The notes: generated from the sequence alone by a model not told the origin. Shown: positions 17,788-27,510, numbered from the stretch's first letter. The stretch: 64,000 bases of DNA from Aedoeadaptatus urinae (GCF_900155585.1 NZ_LT707418.1:124001-188000), one strand, 5' to 3'. Translations and numbers: made by a program.

Positions 17788-18461
17788 CCCTTTACGATAG
17801 CCTGTTCGTCGGCATCGTCGATTAATTCCGTCACCTCGCTGATGCCGTTTCGTATGTCCACGCGAAAGGCTTTGTCACAAATGTTGGTCAGGTAGTCGTT
17901 ATGAGTGACCATAATGATTTGTCGAGAAAAAAGGCGAGAGCATTCCTTTAAAAATTCGCCCATGTTAAAAATATAATCGTCGCTTATGTGCTTGCCGGGC
18001 TCGTCGAGAAAGAGAGGCCCGTCCATTTTCGGCCGATGATTTTCCAAAAATGCGATGCGAAGGGCGAGACTGACGATATCCACCACGCCGCCGCCCCGAC
18101 TTAATTCCGGCTTCGTCTTAACTTTGTAGTCGCCGTAGTCGGACTCCACAAAAAATTCCGCAATGGGCAGACCCCGTTTTTCAGAGAGATCGACGATAAA
18201 CCTCGAGCTGTTTTGCATAATATAGGCGATGGATTGAGTGACGATGTCTTCGATTTGGTGGGTCGCCTGATTTCTCGAAAAATCCGCGGCCTTTTGAAGG
18301 AGAAACACGACGCCGTTCAGCTTCGTCTCCTCCCCTTCTACTTCTCTTATCTCGCCCTTCTTTTTTTCAATCTGCTCTTTGATCGAATCCCGTATGCCCT
18401 CTTGGCGGCTAACATCCTTTGAAAATTTTTCAAAGCGATGGTTAATTTCTTCGTAGGTCAT
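17775..18461 (-). CDS. Rad50/SbcC-like ATPase, C-terminal half (split gene)
   Basis: The 228-residue protein starts with a coiled coil (about 1-60) and ends with the C-terminal lobe of an SMC/Rad50-type ABC ATPase. It has a signature-like SRGGGVVDIVSLALR (121-135), Walker B GPLFLDEP with Asp153-Glu154, and the switch histidine in VTHND (His187). It has no Walker A of its own. The missing P-loop is in the protein encoded at 18698-20137, so the two should form one ATPase head. It overlaps the small coiled-coil gene by four bases (ATGA) and is the last gene of the operon. Confidence 0.85.
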   Translation of the reverse strand: MTYEEINHRFEKFSKDVSRQEGIRDSIKEQIEKKKGEIREVEGEETKLNGVVFLLQKAADFSRNQATHQIEDIVTQSIAYIMQNSSRFIVDLSEKRGLPIAEFFVESDYGDYKVKTKPELSRGGGVVDIVSLALRIAFLENHRPKMDGPLFLDEPGKHISDDYIFNMGEFLKECSRLFSRQIIMVTHNDYLTNICDKAFRVDIRNGISEVTELIDDADEQAIVKGPLS

Positions 18462-18697
18462 GACCGATCCTCGGGCAAGAGTTTTTCCGCCTCATCCAAC
18501 AAGCGAAGGATCTCCCCTTCCATCCGTTCAATTTCTTCCTCCAAGGTGTCGGGATTAAAGCCTAGGGCCTTGATTTTTGCGTTTAGCTCCTTCTCTTCCC
18601 TTTCCAGCTCTTCCATGCGCCATTCCGCGCGCTTTCTCGTGTCCTTGGCCTGCTCGTAACGTTTGTTTAAATCGCTAATCCGTTGTTCTAAGTTCAT
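18458..18697 (-). CDS. Small coiled-coil protein of the split SbcC-like operon
   Basis: The 79-residue protein is nearly all charged heptad-like sequence (for example RYEQAKDTRKRAEWRMEEL) with a Gly-Phe-Asn-Pro break near residue 47. It has no enzymatic motif. It lies exactly between the genes for the two ATPase halves, starting directly after the stop of one and overlapping the other by four bases. By position it may supply part of the returning arm of a Rad50-like coiled coil or bridge the halves. This role is inference; the protein alone is not recognisable. Confidence 0.7.
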   Translation of the reverse strand: MNLEQRISDLNKRYEQAKDTRKRAEWRMEELEREEKELNAKIKALGFNPDTLEEEIERMEGEILRLLDEAEKLLPEDRS

Positions 18698-20137
18698 CTA
18701 ATCCTCCAAACTATGCTTAATGGCGTGAAGCGCCTTATCGTCAATGGTCTGCTTGCACAAGGGACAAGTGCCTGCGTGGGAGAGGCAGTCGAGATAAGCG
18801 TTCATAGCCTGCCGATCGCCCTCGATCAAATGCTTTAAATCCACTGCCGTTTTATTTTTCTCATCCCTTAATCGCCTTTGGTCGTTTTTTAATGACTCAA
18901 TGGATTGTTCTTTCTCCATCATTTCAGCTATTTGAGTATTTAATAGGGCCAATTGGTCCAGCTGATCGAATCGAGTGAGAAACTGTGCCCCCTTTTCCAT
19001 TCGAAGCTTTAATTCCTTAAAGGCAGCAAGGGTACGGCTATAGTCGCAAAATGAAACGTATTTTTCCCGAAGGTTCATGGCCTCCACGTCAAAAACGCCT
19101 TTCGTTTCCCGCAAAATGATTCCATTGGTTCTCTCTGCCTCGCGAATGGATTGCATGCGATTAAAATCGGGCAAGATACCGTCGTATGTAGCTTTTAATT
19201 TCGCCAATTGCGTTAAACTCGACTCCAGCGCATTGACATTTTCATAGAGTGACAAAAGGGCCTTCGTTTCCTTTCGGCCTTTCTGATTTTGTAAAAAGAG
19301 ATCGAAAAGCAAGCGCTCGTTTCTGTAATGCTCGACGTTTCGCTGCAGGTGCATCAGCTTGTTTCGGAGCTCGTCCAACACGGCGTAACGAGCTATGGCA
19401 TCCTTTGTCAGGGCGCGATCTTGATTTATATCCCTCAGTGCTTCGGCGAAAGCTTTCGCCGTCTCCGCCTTTTCCTTTAGCTCCGAAACAGAGCACAGAA
19501 GCTTTTCGACCCTTTCGCGCAAGACTATTTGATCGTCTAAATCGGAAAAGGCCTCCAGGGACTTCTCCGTTTCCTCGAGATCTTTTTCCATTAATTCGCG
19601 GCGAAGGGAGATCTGTTTCTTATCCCGCAAAGTGTCGCGCATGGTTTCGTCTAAAAGATCGACGCCCACCATTCGGCCGATGGCCTGCGCTTTATAAGCG
19701 TCGGTTTCCTGAAGCAAAAAGGGGCCGTCCAGCTGATCGGAAAAGTTTAAGGGCAAGGACTTTTTGTCGTCCAGCATGATTTTTTTGATGCCGATGGCCT
19801 CTTCGATTTCCTTCGGCACATTCTTCCCGAAGCCTTCAAAGATCAGTTCCTCTTCGTCGGGCCGGCGCAAAATGTATTGATTCTTTGAACGACTGCGACG
19901 TCGCTCCACCTCCACGTGGTTTTGAAAGCGTACGGTAACGGAAACCTCCGATTCCCCTTCACGAACGAATTCCACGCCGGAAGGGTCGTTAAACATATTC
20001 CAGCGCAGGGCGCGCATGATGGCGGTCTTTCCGCTGTCGGAAGGGCCTACGATGACGTTGACGCCGCGGGAAAGGCTGAGCTCGGAGTAGACGTGGGATT
20101 GAAAATTGACGAGAATAATCTTTTCTATAAAATTCAA
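18698..20137 (-). CDS. Rad50/SbcC-like ATPase, N-terminal half ending in a zinc hook
   Basis: The 479-residue protein starts with the Rad50/SbcC N-terminal lobe: NFQSH near 11-15 and Walker A GPSDSGKT (31-38). A long coiled coil (about 155-450) follows and the chain ends just after CPLC (458-461), the CxxC zinc hook that joins two Rad50 arms. No signature motif or Walker B is present, so it must pair with the C-terminal half encoded at 17775-18461. The TTG start overlaps the stop of the SbcD-like gene (TTGA) and has a GGAGGAG site. Such N-terminal lobes with FQSH and GPSD-GK also occur in phage and clostridial SbcC-like proteins. Confidence 0.88.
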   Translation of the reverse strand: MNFIEKIILVNFQSHVYSELSLSRGVNVIVGPSDSGKTAIMRALRWNMFNDPSGVEFVREGESEVSVTVRFQNHVEVERRRSRSKNQYILRRPDEEELIFEGFGKNVPKEIEEAIGIKKIMLDDKKSLPLNFSDQLDGPFLLQETDAYKAQAIGRMVGVDLLDETMRDTLRDKKQISLRRELMEKDLEETEKSLEAFSDLDDQIVLRERVEKLLCSVSELKEKAETAKAFAEALRDINQDRALTKDAIARYAVLDELRNKLMHLQRNVEHYRNERLLFDLFLQNQKGRKETKALLSLYENVNALESSLTQLAKLKATYDGILPDFNRMQSIREAERTNGIILRETKGVFDVEAMNLREKYVSFCDYSRTLAAFKELKLRMEKGAQFLTRFDQLDQLALLNTQIAEMMEKEQSIESLKNDQRRLRDEKNKTAVDLKHLIEGDRQAMNAYLDCLSHAGTCPLCKQTIDDKALHAIKHSLED

Positions 20138-21114
20138 ATGCCGCTCCTCCTCTCCTGTACTTGAGCGATGCGTGCCATAGCCTCCTCTTTGATTGCCGGA
20201 TCCAATTTTTCGTTGGCGGAAATATCGGCAAGCAAATCGAAGAAATTAATGCGGTCGTAATTGCCCGTGCGGTCGATGGACTCCTTGAACTCGGCCAACT
20301 CTCTGCGCTTAAATTTGTGCATCTCGATTTCCGTTCGGTCCAAAACCTCCGATCCGGGTCGCGCGGATTTTAAATAGCGCTCCGTGATGGTGGCGTTGTT
20401 TTTCTTCACGTCGATAAGTAAAATTTTCGGACGCCTCTTAAGCTCCGTCATGGAGTTTGAAATTCGCACGATGGCGCCTGGATTGGCGAACACCTTCCCC
20501 TCGACCTCTGTCGTCGGAAAACCGTCGTGTAGGTGGCCGGATAAGGTCAGATCCGCCTTGGTGTCCAAAATATCGTCGATAAGGGTGTTGGAAAACATGG
20601 CCTTCACATTGCCGGACATTAAGAAGCCGTGGACCAGGTGGATGGCATAATCCGCCGAAGGATCCCGCTCATCGAGCACATAGAGAGCGCGGTTTTCCTC
20701 ACGGTCGATGCCGTAAATATAGGGAGAGCCGCTTAATTGCACGGTGGTCTCTTCGTCTTTTAAGAGAAGCCGCTGATTGTTAATTAAGTGAATGATCCCC
20801 AGCGTATCCAAAAGGCCCATCATGGTCCTTGGCAAGGTGATGGGATTGTGGCCGTAAATATCGTGATTGCCGCTAATAGCATAAATCGGCGCCTGAAAGC
20901 TTTTTAAAATCGGAATGATTTCGTTCATAACCGAAATCGAAACGTCCGGTCGATCGAAAAGGTCGCCTCCATGTAAAACGGAGTGGACCTTTTCTTCGGC
21001 GGCGATGGATTGAATCTCCTGTAATTTAATTTTGACCGTATGGAAAAACGAATCCGTTCTGGATTTCGGATTCGTTCCTCGAATGTGACTGTCTGTGAAG
21101 TACAGGAATTTCAA
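20134..21114 (-). CDS. SbcD/Mre11-like metallophosphoesterase
   Basis: The 326-residue protein has all calcineurin-like nuclease motifs: DSH (8-10), GGDLFDRPD (49-57), GNHD (82-85), VHG (161-163) and GHLH (193-196). These bind two metal ions in SbcD/Mre11 exonucleases. The C-terminal part (about 240-326) would bind the ATPase partner. The TTG start follows GGAGGAA three bases after recA. Being translationally coupled to a Rad50-like ATPase and to recA points to double-strand break end processing. It is distinct from canonical SbcD in sequence; exonuclease activity is inferred. Confidence 0.88.
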   Translation of the reverse strand: MKFLYFTDSHIRGTNPKSRTDSFFHTVKIKLQEIQSIAAEEKVHSVLHGGDLFDRPDVSISVMNEIIPILKSFQAPIYAISGNHDIYGHNPITLPRTMMGLLDTLGIIHLINNQRLLLKDEETTVQLSGSPYIYGIDREENRALYVLDERDPSADYAIHLVHGFLMSGNVKAMFSNTLIDDILDTKADLTLSGHLHDGFPTTEVEGKVFANPGAIVRISNSMTELKRRPKILLIDVKKNNATITERYLKSARPGSEVLDRTEIEMHKFKRRELAEFKESIDRTGNYDRINFFDLLADISANEKLDPAIKEEAMARIAQVQERRSGI

Positions 21115-21117
21115 ATT

Positions 21118-22149
21118 TTATTCCTCCTCGGAGGGCACGCCTTCGTTGTTTTCCTTGTTCTCGCCCATATGGTAATGAATGCGAACTTTTTCGTCGATAT
21201 CATTTAACAGATCCGGATTTTCCAGCAAATAGGCCTTGGAATTTTCACGACCCTGACCGAGCTTTGCATCGCCGTAGCTGAACCAGGAGCCGGATTTTTC
21301 AATAATGCCCGCTTCCACGGCGGCATCCAGAACGGAGCCCACTTTTGAAATGCCCGTGCCGTACATAATGTCGAACTCGGCTTTCTTGAAGGGCGGCGCT
21401 ACCTTGTTCTTAACGACTTTCACGCGAACGCGATTACCGATAATTTCATCGCCCTTCTTCAAGCTGTCGATGCGGCGAATATCCATGCGCACGGTGGTAA
21501 AGAATTTAAGGGCGCGGCCGCCTGTGGTCGTTTCGGGATTGCCGAACATAACGCCGATTTTTTCGCGCAGCTGATTGATGAAGATAACGGAGGCCTTGGA
21601 TTTGCTGATGGCGCCGGTGAGCTTTCTTAAGCCTTGGCTCATGAGGCGAGCCTGAAGACCCATGTGGCTGTCGCCCATTTCCCCTTCGATTTCCGCCTTC
21701 GGAACCAGTGCGGCTACGGAGTCCACGACGATTATATCGACGGCGTTGCTGCGAACCAGGCTTTCCGTGATTTCGAGAGCCTGTTCCCCTGTGTCCGGTT
21801 GAGAGATAATTAAATTTTCCGTGTCCACGCCTAGATTTTTGCTGTACTGAGGATCCAGGGCGTGCTCCGCATCGATAAAGGCTGCCGTTCCGCCGAGCTT
21901 TTGAGCTTCGGCGATCATGTGCAGAGCCAGTGTCGTCTTCCCGGAGGATTCGGGACCGTAAATTTCGATGATCCGTCCTCTGGGAATGCCGCCGATCCCA
22001 AGGGCCACATCTAAGCTTAAGGAGCCTGTGGGAATCGACTCTATATTTAAATTGGCATTTTCGCCGAGACGCATAATGGCGCCTTTGCCGTATTCCTTTT
22101 CGATTTTAGCGATGGCATCGTCTAATGCTCTTTTTCTACTTTCGTCCAT
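21118..22149 (-). CDS. recA: Recombinase RecA
   Basis: The 343-residue protein has Walker A GPESSGKT (65-72), Walker [11 protein letters not shown] near 140 and the L2 region with [22 protein letters not shown]. It forms filaments on single-stranded DNA, promotes strand exchange and triggers LexA cleavage. The ATG overlaps cinA by 14 bases, a common cinA-recA pairing. A set of SbcD-like and split Rad50-like genes follows in the same run with a 3-base gap, so damage signalling and end processing may be co-expressed. No SOS box was seen directly before it. Confidence 0.98.
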   Translation of the reverse strand: MDESRKRALDDAIAKIEKEYGKGAIMRLGENANLNIESIPTGSLSLDVALGIGGIPRGRIIEIYGPESSGKTTLALHMIAEAQKLGGTAAFIDAEHALDPQYSKNLGVDTENLIISQPDTGEQALEITESLVRSNAVDIIVVDSVAALVPKAEIEGEMGDSHMGLQARLMSQGLRKLTGAISKSKASVIFINQLREKIGVMFGNPETTTGGRALKFFTTVRMDIRRIDSLKKGDEIIGNRVRVKVVKNKVAPPFKKAEFDIMYGTGISKVGSVLDAAVEAGIIEKSGSWFSYGDAKLGQGRENSKAYLLENPDLLNDIDEKVRIHYHMGENKENNEGVPSEEE

Positions 22150-23392
22150 GTCCCTCTCCTAACTCATGTAATAAAATCCGCGCCAAAATGTATTTCGAGC
22201 TGCGATATTGAATGGTGTTTCGATCGCCCTTAAACATTCGGCTTTCCCGCACAACTTCTTCTCCGTCTTTTCGTATGGAATAAATAACCGTGCCTACCTC
22301 TTTCCCCGTGGCCGATGTGGGGCCGGCTTCTCCTGTGGTGGCGACGCAGTAACGGCTCTTCGTTTTTTCGTAAAGTCCGCGACTCATTTCCGTCGCCACG
22401 GCTTCAGAAACCACCGTGTCTTTCGAAAAGGTCTTCGGATCAACTGCCAATAGCTTTTCCTTCACGGAGTCGCTATAGGTTATATAGCTTTCGTGGAGCA
22501 CATTGCTCGCTCCCGCCACCGAAGTGATCATATGGGCCATCTGTCCTCCGGTTACCGATTCGGCGAAGCTGATGGTCATCTTCTCTTGCGTAAGACAATC
22601 CACCAATGTTTCGAAGACATCTCTTTCGCCGTCGCCGTAAATGAACTCGGCAAAGAGCTCGCGAAGGGCGCGAATAGCCTCGGCGTGTTCCTTTTCGATT
22701 TCAGCAGCCTCCGCCTCGTCCTCGGCATGGGCGATGACCTTGATTTCCACTTCACCGGTCTTGGCAAAGGTGTTGATCTCTACCCGATCCGTTTCGATTT
22801 GCGCCGCTCTGAACATGGATTCACATTTCGATTCGCCGATATTGACCAGGCGCAACGACGTGATGAAGTTTTTTCCGTGAACGGGCTTCAGGTAATTGGC
22901 CACAATGTCGTCCGCCATAGGCTCAAACTCCCGCGGCGGCCCCGGCAGCATGAAGAATTGCTTGCCCTCGTAGTTCAGCATACATCCCGGTGCCGTTCCC
23001 TTTGGATTGGGAATGACCACGGCGCCTTCGGGAAATTCCGCCTGCCGCTTGTTGTTTTCCGTAATATGCTTTGAAAAGCTCATGGACACATGGCGAATGT
23101 AATCCCACTGTTTTTCATCGAAAATAAGTTCCAAATCCAGGGCATGGGCCAAGGCCTGCTTCGTCATATCGTCCTGCGTGGGCCCTAAGCCGCCGCATAG
23201 AAAAATAACGTCAGAACGGGTCAAGGCGATATCAATGGCGTCTCTAATGGCTTCGTACTTGTCCCTAACCGAAGCGTGATAGCAGACGTCGTAGCCCTCG
23301 TCGGTGAGCTTCCTCGACAAGTAGGGACCGTTGGTATTTAAAATGGAACCGATGAGAATTTCGGTCCCTATGGTTATAATCTCAGCTTTCAT
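22136..23392 (-). CDS. cinA: CinA-type competence/damage protein with nicotinamide-nucleotide amidase domain
   Basis: The 418-residue protein has an N-terminal MoaB/MogA-like domain ([20 protein letters not shown] near residue 70) and a C-terminal CinA amidase domain (FAESVTGGQ near 275, TGEAGP near 350). The C-terminal domain deamidates NMN in pyridine nucleotide salvage in characterised members; the N-terminal domain has ADP-ribose pyrophosphatase activity in some. The stop lies inside recA. Co-occurrence with recA is widespread in Firmicutes. Confidence 0.93.
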   Translation of the reverse strand: MKAEIITIGTEILIGSILNTNGPYLSRKLTDEGYDVCYHASVRDKYEAIRDAIDIALTRSDVIFLCGGLGPTQDDMTKQALAHALDLELIFDEKQWDYIRHVSMSFSKHITENNKRQAEFPEGAVVIPNPKGTAPGCMLNYEGKQFFMLPGPPREFEPMADDIVANYLKPVHGKNFITSLRLVNIGESKCESMFRAAQIETDRVEINTFAKTGEVEIKVIAHAEDEAEAAEIEKEHAEAIRALRELFAEFIYGDGERDVFETLVDCLTQEKMTISFAESVTGGQMAHMITSVAGASNVLHESYITYSDSVKEKLLAVDPKTFSKDTVVSEAVATEMSRGLYEKTKSRYCVATTGEAGPTSATGKEVGTVIYSIRKDGEEVVRESRMFKGDRNTIQYRSSKYILARILLHELGEGHGRK

Positions 23393-23400
23393 AGACGCTC

Positions 23401-23934
23401 CTAAATATTTTCCAAGTCCAAAACGCTCTTGTTCTTAACCAGGTAATCGACGCCGCTTAAAACCGTAAGCACGACGGCAATGTAGAACAGGACGATGCCG
23501 ATCATTTGCGGTACAGGCGGTGCAAACAACAGGGCGATAAGAGAAAGCAGCTGCGTAATGGTTTTAATCTTTCCGAAGGGGCTTGCGGCAATGGTGATAT
23601 TGTCAGAAGCTGCCAAAATTCGAAAGCCCGTAATGGCCAATTCCCGCGCGACGATAATAATGACGCCCCAAGCCGGAATGACCCCTTCTTCCACGAGCAT
23701 AATAAATGCCGAAATCGTAAGCACTTTATCGGCCAAGGGGTCGAGAAATTTTCCGAAGGTGGTCACTAAATGGTATTTTCTAGCCAAGTGACCGTCGAGA
23801 AAGTCGGTAAAGGCAGCCACACAAAAAACAAAAGACGCGGCAAGCCCGGTGCCGGGTGTCTTCATCAAAAATAAAATGACAAAGACGGGAACCAAAAGCA
23901 AGCGCATGATCGTAAGTTTATTTGCAATGTTCAA
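23401..23934 (-). CDS. pgsA: CDP-diacylglycerol-glycerol-3-phosphate 3-phosphatidyltransferase
   Basis: I choose the TTG at 23934 (protein MNIANKLTIMR, 177 residues) because AGGTGGTGA lies at the right distance and the N-terminus then matches the family. Upstream GTG codons overlap that site. The CDP-alcohol phosphotransferase motif is complete: DGHLAR, then G and two Asp in FGKFLDPLADK. Several membrane segments are visible. It makes phosphatidylglycerophosphate in the membrane. It overlaps rimO by 17 bases. Confidence 0.93.
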   Translation of the reverse strand: MNIANKLTIMRLLLVPVFVILFLMKTPGTGLAASFVFCVAAFTDFLDGHLARKYHLVTTFGKFLDPLADKVLTISAFIMLVEEGVIPAWGVIIIVARELAITGFRILAASDNITIAASPFGKIKTITQLLSLIALLFAPPVPQMIGIVLFYIAVVLTVLSGVDYLVKNKSVLDLENI

Positions 23935-25243
23935 TGTAATCACCACCTAAATCATAAGCCGTGGATTCGGTAATTTCAACTTTTATAAAATCGCCGACGG
24001 ACAATTTTTCGTCTGTGCGGATCGTGACCTCTCCGTCGATATCCGGTGCATCTAAATAGGAGCGGCCCATGGCGCCCTCCTCCGTGAGCTCCGTGACCAA
24101 GACGTCCAAGACCCGTCCCACGTGCTTTTCCATGAGAGCTTCCGATACGTCCATTTGCAAAGACATAAAGGTGTCGACACGCTCTTCCTTTACGGCATCG
24201 TCTACCTGATCTTCCAATGTTGCGGCAGGCGTGCCCTCTTCGCGGGAATAGGCAAAGGCGCCGGCACGATCCAGAGGATGTGCTTTTAGAAAATCGAGAA
24301 CCTCCTGAAAATCCTCGTCGGTTTCACCGGGAAAGCCCAGCAAAAAGGTGGAGCGTATGGCGATGTCGGGCATGGCCCTTCGAAGTCTCGTGATCAAGGC
24401 TTCGATGGCGCGGCGATCGGTTTTTCGATTCATGCGCTTTAAGACGGAGTCGGAGACGTGTTGAATGGGAATGTCGATATAGGGAAGAATCTTCGGATTA
24501 TCCTTCATCTCTTCGATTAAAGCGTCGTCGAAGTGATCAGGGTATGCGTAAAGGATACGCACCCAACGCAAATCGTCGATAGACCTAATTGCTTTCAAAA
24601 GATCGATAAGGGCATAGCGCCCGTATAAATCGATGCCGTAGTCTGTGGTGTTCTGCCCTATGAGAATGACCTCGCGGGTTCCCTTTTCAACTAGGTGGCG
24701 AATTTCATCGACGATATGTTCCAGAGAGCGGCTGCGATTATTGCCTTTTAAGTAAGGAATAATACAGTAGCTGCAGCGATTGTTGCATCCCTCGGAAATT
24801 TTAACGTATTCGGTAACGGAAACTTCTTCTCGCCGGGCATCTTCGAGGTAATTATTTTCTAAAGACGAGGCGTAAATGGGCTTTTCGTGATTTTCCGCTT
24901 CAACGATGGCCTCGTTAATGGAGCGAATATGACCCGGACCCAAAATGCCGTCCGCCTCAGGAATGGATTCCAGCAATTCCTCCGGATAGCGTTGGGCGAG
25001 ACATCCTGCCAAGAGCAGCGTCTCCAGTTTGCCGATCTCTTTTAATTTAGCTAAGTCCAAAATAGTGTCGATGGACTCTTCTTTCGCCGCGTCGATAAAA
25101 CCGCAGGTATTCACGACGATAACCTCGGCCTCTTTTACCTGATCCGTAAAGACAAAGCGGGATTCGTCTAAAACGCCGCGCATTTGGCCCGAGTCGATGT
25201 CGTTTTTAGAACAACCCAGGGTGACGATGGACACATGTTTCAT
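23918..25243 (-). CDS. rimO: Ribosomal protein S12 (Asp89) methylthiotransferase
   Basis: The 441-residue radical-SAM enzyme has N-terminal cysteines in LGCSKNDIDS, VNTCGFI and LAGCLAQRY, the radical SAM cluster motif in EGCNNRCSYC and a C-terminal TRAM domain. The opening VTLGCSKNDIDSG and the motif IPYLKGNNRSR mark RimO rather than MiaB (present at 4112-5488). It methylthiolates an aspartate in ribosomal protein S12. It overlaps ftsK by four bases and pgsA by 17. Confidence 0.96.
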   Translation of the reverse strand: MKHVSIVTLGCSKNDIDSGQMRGVLDESRFVFTDQVKEAEVIVVNTCGFIDAAKEESIDTILDLAKLKEIGKLETLLLAGCLAQRYPEELLESIPEADGILGPGHIRSINEAIVEAENHEKPIYASSLENNYLEDARREEVSVTEYVKISEGCNNRCSYCIIPYLKGNNRSRSLEHIVDEIRHLVEKGTREVILIGQNTTDYGIDLYGRYALIDLLKAIRSIDDLRWVRILYAYPDHFDDALIEEMKDNPKILPYIDIPIQHVSDSVLKRMNRKTDRRAIEALITRLRRAMPDIAIRSTFLLGFPGETDEDFQEVLDFLKAHPLDRAGAFAYSREEGTPAATLEDQVDDAVKEERVDTFMSLQMDVSEALMEKHVGRVLDVLVTELTEEGAMGRSYLDAPDIDGEVTIRTDEKLSVGDFIKVEITESTAYDLGGDYIEHCK

Positions 25244-27510
25244 ATATTCTCCTGATTTTCTTTCAGTGCTTCAATTTGTTCTTTTGTCATAAGCAGCTTA
25301 CGGGGCTTCGTGCCCTCGTGGGGCCCGATAATCCCCATCTCCTCGATTTGATCCACGATGCGCGCCGCACGGGCATAGCCCACCTTCAGCTTGCGCTGTA
25401 TAAAGGATATAGAGGCTTGCTCTTGCGTCAAGACGATGTCCACGGCATCGTAAAGCAGTGGATCTTCGTCGGCTACGGCCTTCTGCACCTTTTTCTCCAT
25501 GGTGTCCAAGGCGTCCTCGTCGTAGTCCGTAGACTCCGTGTGATGCTTCACGTAATTTAAGACATCTTCCACTTCCTTATCCGACACAAAGGCGCCCTGT
25601 AAGCGCTTGGGCTTCGGGAAGCTCGAAGGATAAAAAAGCATATCTCCCTTACCCAGCAGCTTTTCCGCGCCGGACATATCCAGAATCGTACGAGAGTCGA
25701 TGGAGGATGAAACGGAGAAGGCGATGCGGGAAGGAATGTTCGCCTTAATCGTTCCCGTAATAACATCCACCGAGGGGCGCTGGGTCGCGAGGATCAAGTG
25801 GATTCCCGCCGCTCTCGCCATTTGAGCGAGGCGGGTAATGTAATCTTCCACTTCCTTTGCCGCTACCATCATTAAGTCGCTTAACTCGTCTACGACGATG
25901 ACGATTTTCGGCATGGTACTTTCGCCGCTGAGCTTCATTTTTTCGTTATAGCCGGACACGTCACGCACGCCGGTTTCAGCAAAGGCCTTGTAGCGCTTTT
26001 CCATTTCGTCCACAGCCCAAGCCAGGGCGAAGGCCGCCTTCTTCGGATCCGTCACCACGGGGATGAGCAAGTGAGGAATACCGTTATAAATACCCAGTTC
26101 CACCACTTTCGGGTCGATAAGGATTAAGCGCACGTCTTCCGGCGCCGATTTATATAGAATGCCCATTAGGATCGAGTTGATGCACACGGATTTACCCGAG
26201 CCCGTAGCACCGGCGATTAGCAGGTGAGGCATCTTATCGATGGAGGAGACGATGGCGTTGCCGCTGATGTCCTTTCCTAAGGTCAAAGGCACGTTAGAAT
26301 CCAAGGATTCAAAGGCGGCGCTTTCGATGATTTCTCTGAGATTGACGCTGTCCTTTACCTTATTTGGTACCTCGATACCGATAGCACTTTTACCGGGAAT
26401 CGGTGCCTCGATGCGGATGCCGGGGCTAGCCAAGGAAAGGCTGAGGTTGTCGTGAAGGGAAACGATTTTTGAAATCTTCACGCCCGGCGACGGTTCCAAT
26501 TCGTATGAGGTAATGGTTGGGCCGCGATTAATAGCCCGCACGCGACAATCCACGTTGAAATTGTCCATGACTTCCTGGATAATGGCGGCGTTTTGTCGAA
26601 TGCCTTCGTCGCTCAATGTGGATCCGCCGGTGGGCTTTTTCAAAAGCTTTAAAGGCGGGAAGTGATAGACCGACTCTTGGACCTCCGTATTCACATCCTT
26701 GGCAAAGGCGGCCTTTTCCGTTTCCTTTAAAGCTTCCGCCCGCTTCGGCTTTTCTTCCGCTGCCGGACGGTAGTCGCGAATTTCCACGGCCTCCGGCGAC
26801 CTTTCGGCTTTTTCTTTTTTTCCCGCTACGCCGAATACGTCAAAGCCGGAAATGAGAGGCGCCTTGTTCTCCTTCTTTGTCGAGGAGGAGGCACTTTTTT
26901 CTTTCTTCGCTGCGGACTTTTCTTTCTCTTGAGCTTTTTCGTTTTTATTCTCTTTTTGCTCGCGGAAGAATCGGCTTATCTTTTCTTTTACTAATGCCTT
27001 TCGCTCTTTCGACGGCAAAAGATAAAGCAGTAAAAACGCCATTAAAATCATCAGCGTCCAGCTCCCAACGATGCCGAGAAGGCCGACGATTAGTCGTGAG
27101 AAGCTTTCTCCGATCAGTCCCGGGTCCGTGTAAGGCCCTCGCAGGTTTATACGGCTGTCCCACGTCATGACTGGGCCCGTGGGATCGTAGGTATAAAGCA
27201 TGCCCATAAGGAATGCTAAAATGCCCAGGCCTAACACTTTTAATTTAATTTTGACGTCCCAGTCCGTAATAAAGAACAGGCCGATGACGAAAAGAAGGGC
27301 GCAAAAAAGCGGGCCGACCTTTCCGAAGAGAATGCCGACGGCCGATGATACGAAGTCGCCGAAGACGCCCATCTGTTCGCTGTAAAGGCTCAGCATGGAA
27401 AGGATGGCCAGAATGATGATGAGTCCACCAATCATATAAGCCCTTTGTTGGCTCTGAGCGGTAGTCTTTTTTTTCGTCGTTTTTCTTTTTCTAGGCAAGG
27501 GAATCCTCAT
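25240..27510 (-). CDS. ftsK: DNA translocase FtsK/SpoIIIE
   Basis: I place the start at the ATG at 27510 (MRIPLPRKRK, 756 residues); the TTG four codons later with GAGGA before it is also possible. The longer frame from 27561 would begin upstream of the -10 element. The protein has four N-terminal membrane segments (about 27-170), a Lys/Glu-rich linker (about 180-290), a motor with Walker A GATGSGKS and LILIDPKVVELG, and a C-terminal winged-helix gamma domain that reads DNA polarity. It pumps DNA through the division septum and activates Xer recombination. Confidence 0.95.
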   Translation of the reverse strand: MRIPLPRKRKTTKKKTTAQSQQRAYMIGGLIIILAILSMLSLYSEQMGVFGDFVSSAVGILFGKVGPLFCALLFVIGLFFITDWDVKIKLKVLGLGILAFLMGMLYTYDPTGPVMTWDSRINLRGPYTDPGLIGESFSRLIVGLLGIVGSWTLMILMAFLLLYLLPSKERKALVKEKISRFFREQKENKNEKAQEKEKSAAKKEKSASSSTKKENKAPLISGFDVFGVAGKKEKAERSPEAVEIRDYRPAAEEKPKRAEALKETEKAAFAKDVNTEVQESVYHFPPLKLLKKPTGGSTLSDEGIRQNAAIIQEVMDNFNVDCRVRAINRGPTITSYELEPSPGVKISKIVSLHDNLSLSLASPGIRIEAPIPGKSAIGIEVPNKVKDSVNLREIIESAAFESLDSNVPLTLGKDISGNAIVSSIDKMPHLLIAGATGSGKSVCINSILMGILYKSAPEDVRLILIDPKVVELGIYNGIPHLLIPVVTDPKKAAFALAWAVDEMEKRYKAFAETGVRDVSGYNEKMKLSGESTMPKIVIVVDELSDLMMVAAKEVEDYITRLAQMARAAGIHLILATQRPSVDVITGTIKANIPSRIAFSVSSSIDSRTILDMSGAEKLLGKGDMLFYPSSFPKPKRLQGAFVSDKEVEDVLNYVKHHTESTDYDEDALDTMEKKVQKAVADEDPLLYDAVDIVLTQEQASISFIQRKLKVGYARAARIVDQIEEMGIIGPHEGTKPRKLLMTKEQIEALKENQENI

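Noticed and set aside
19249-19779. 176-residue plus-strand frame opposite the split ATPase gene
   Set aside because: It is Arg/Pro-rich, antisense to a coiled-coil region and lacks a ribosome binding site.
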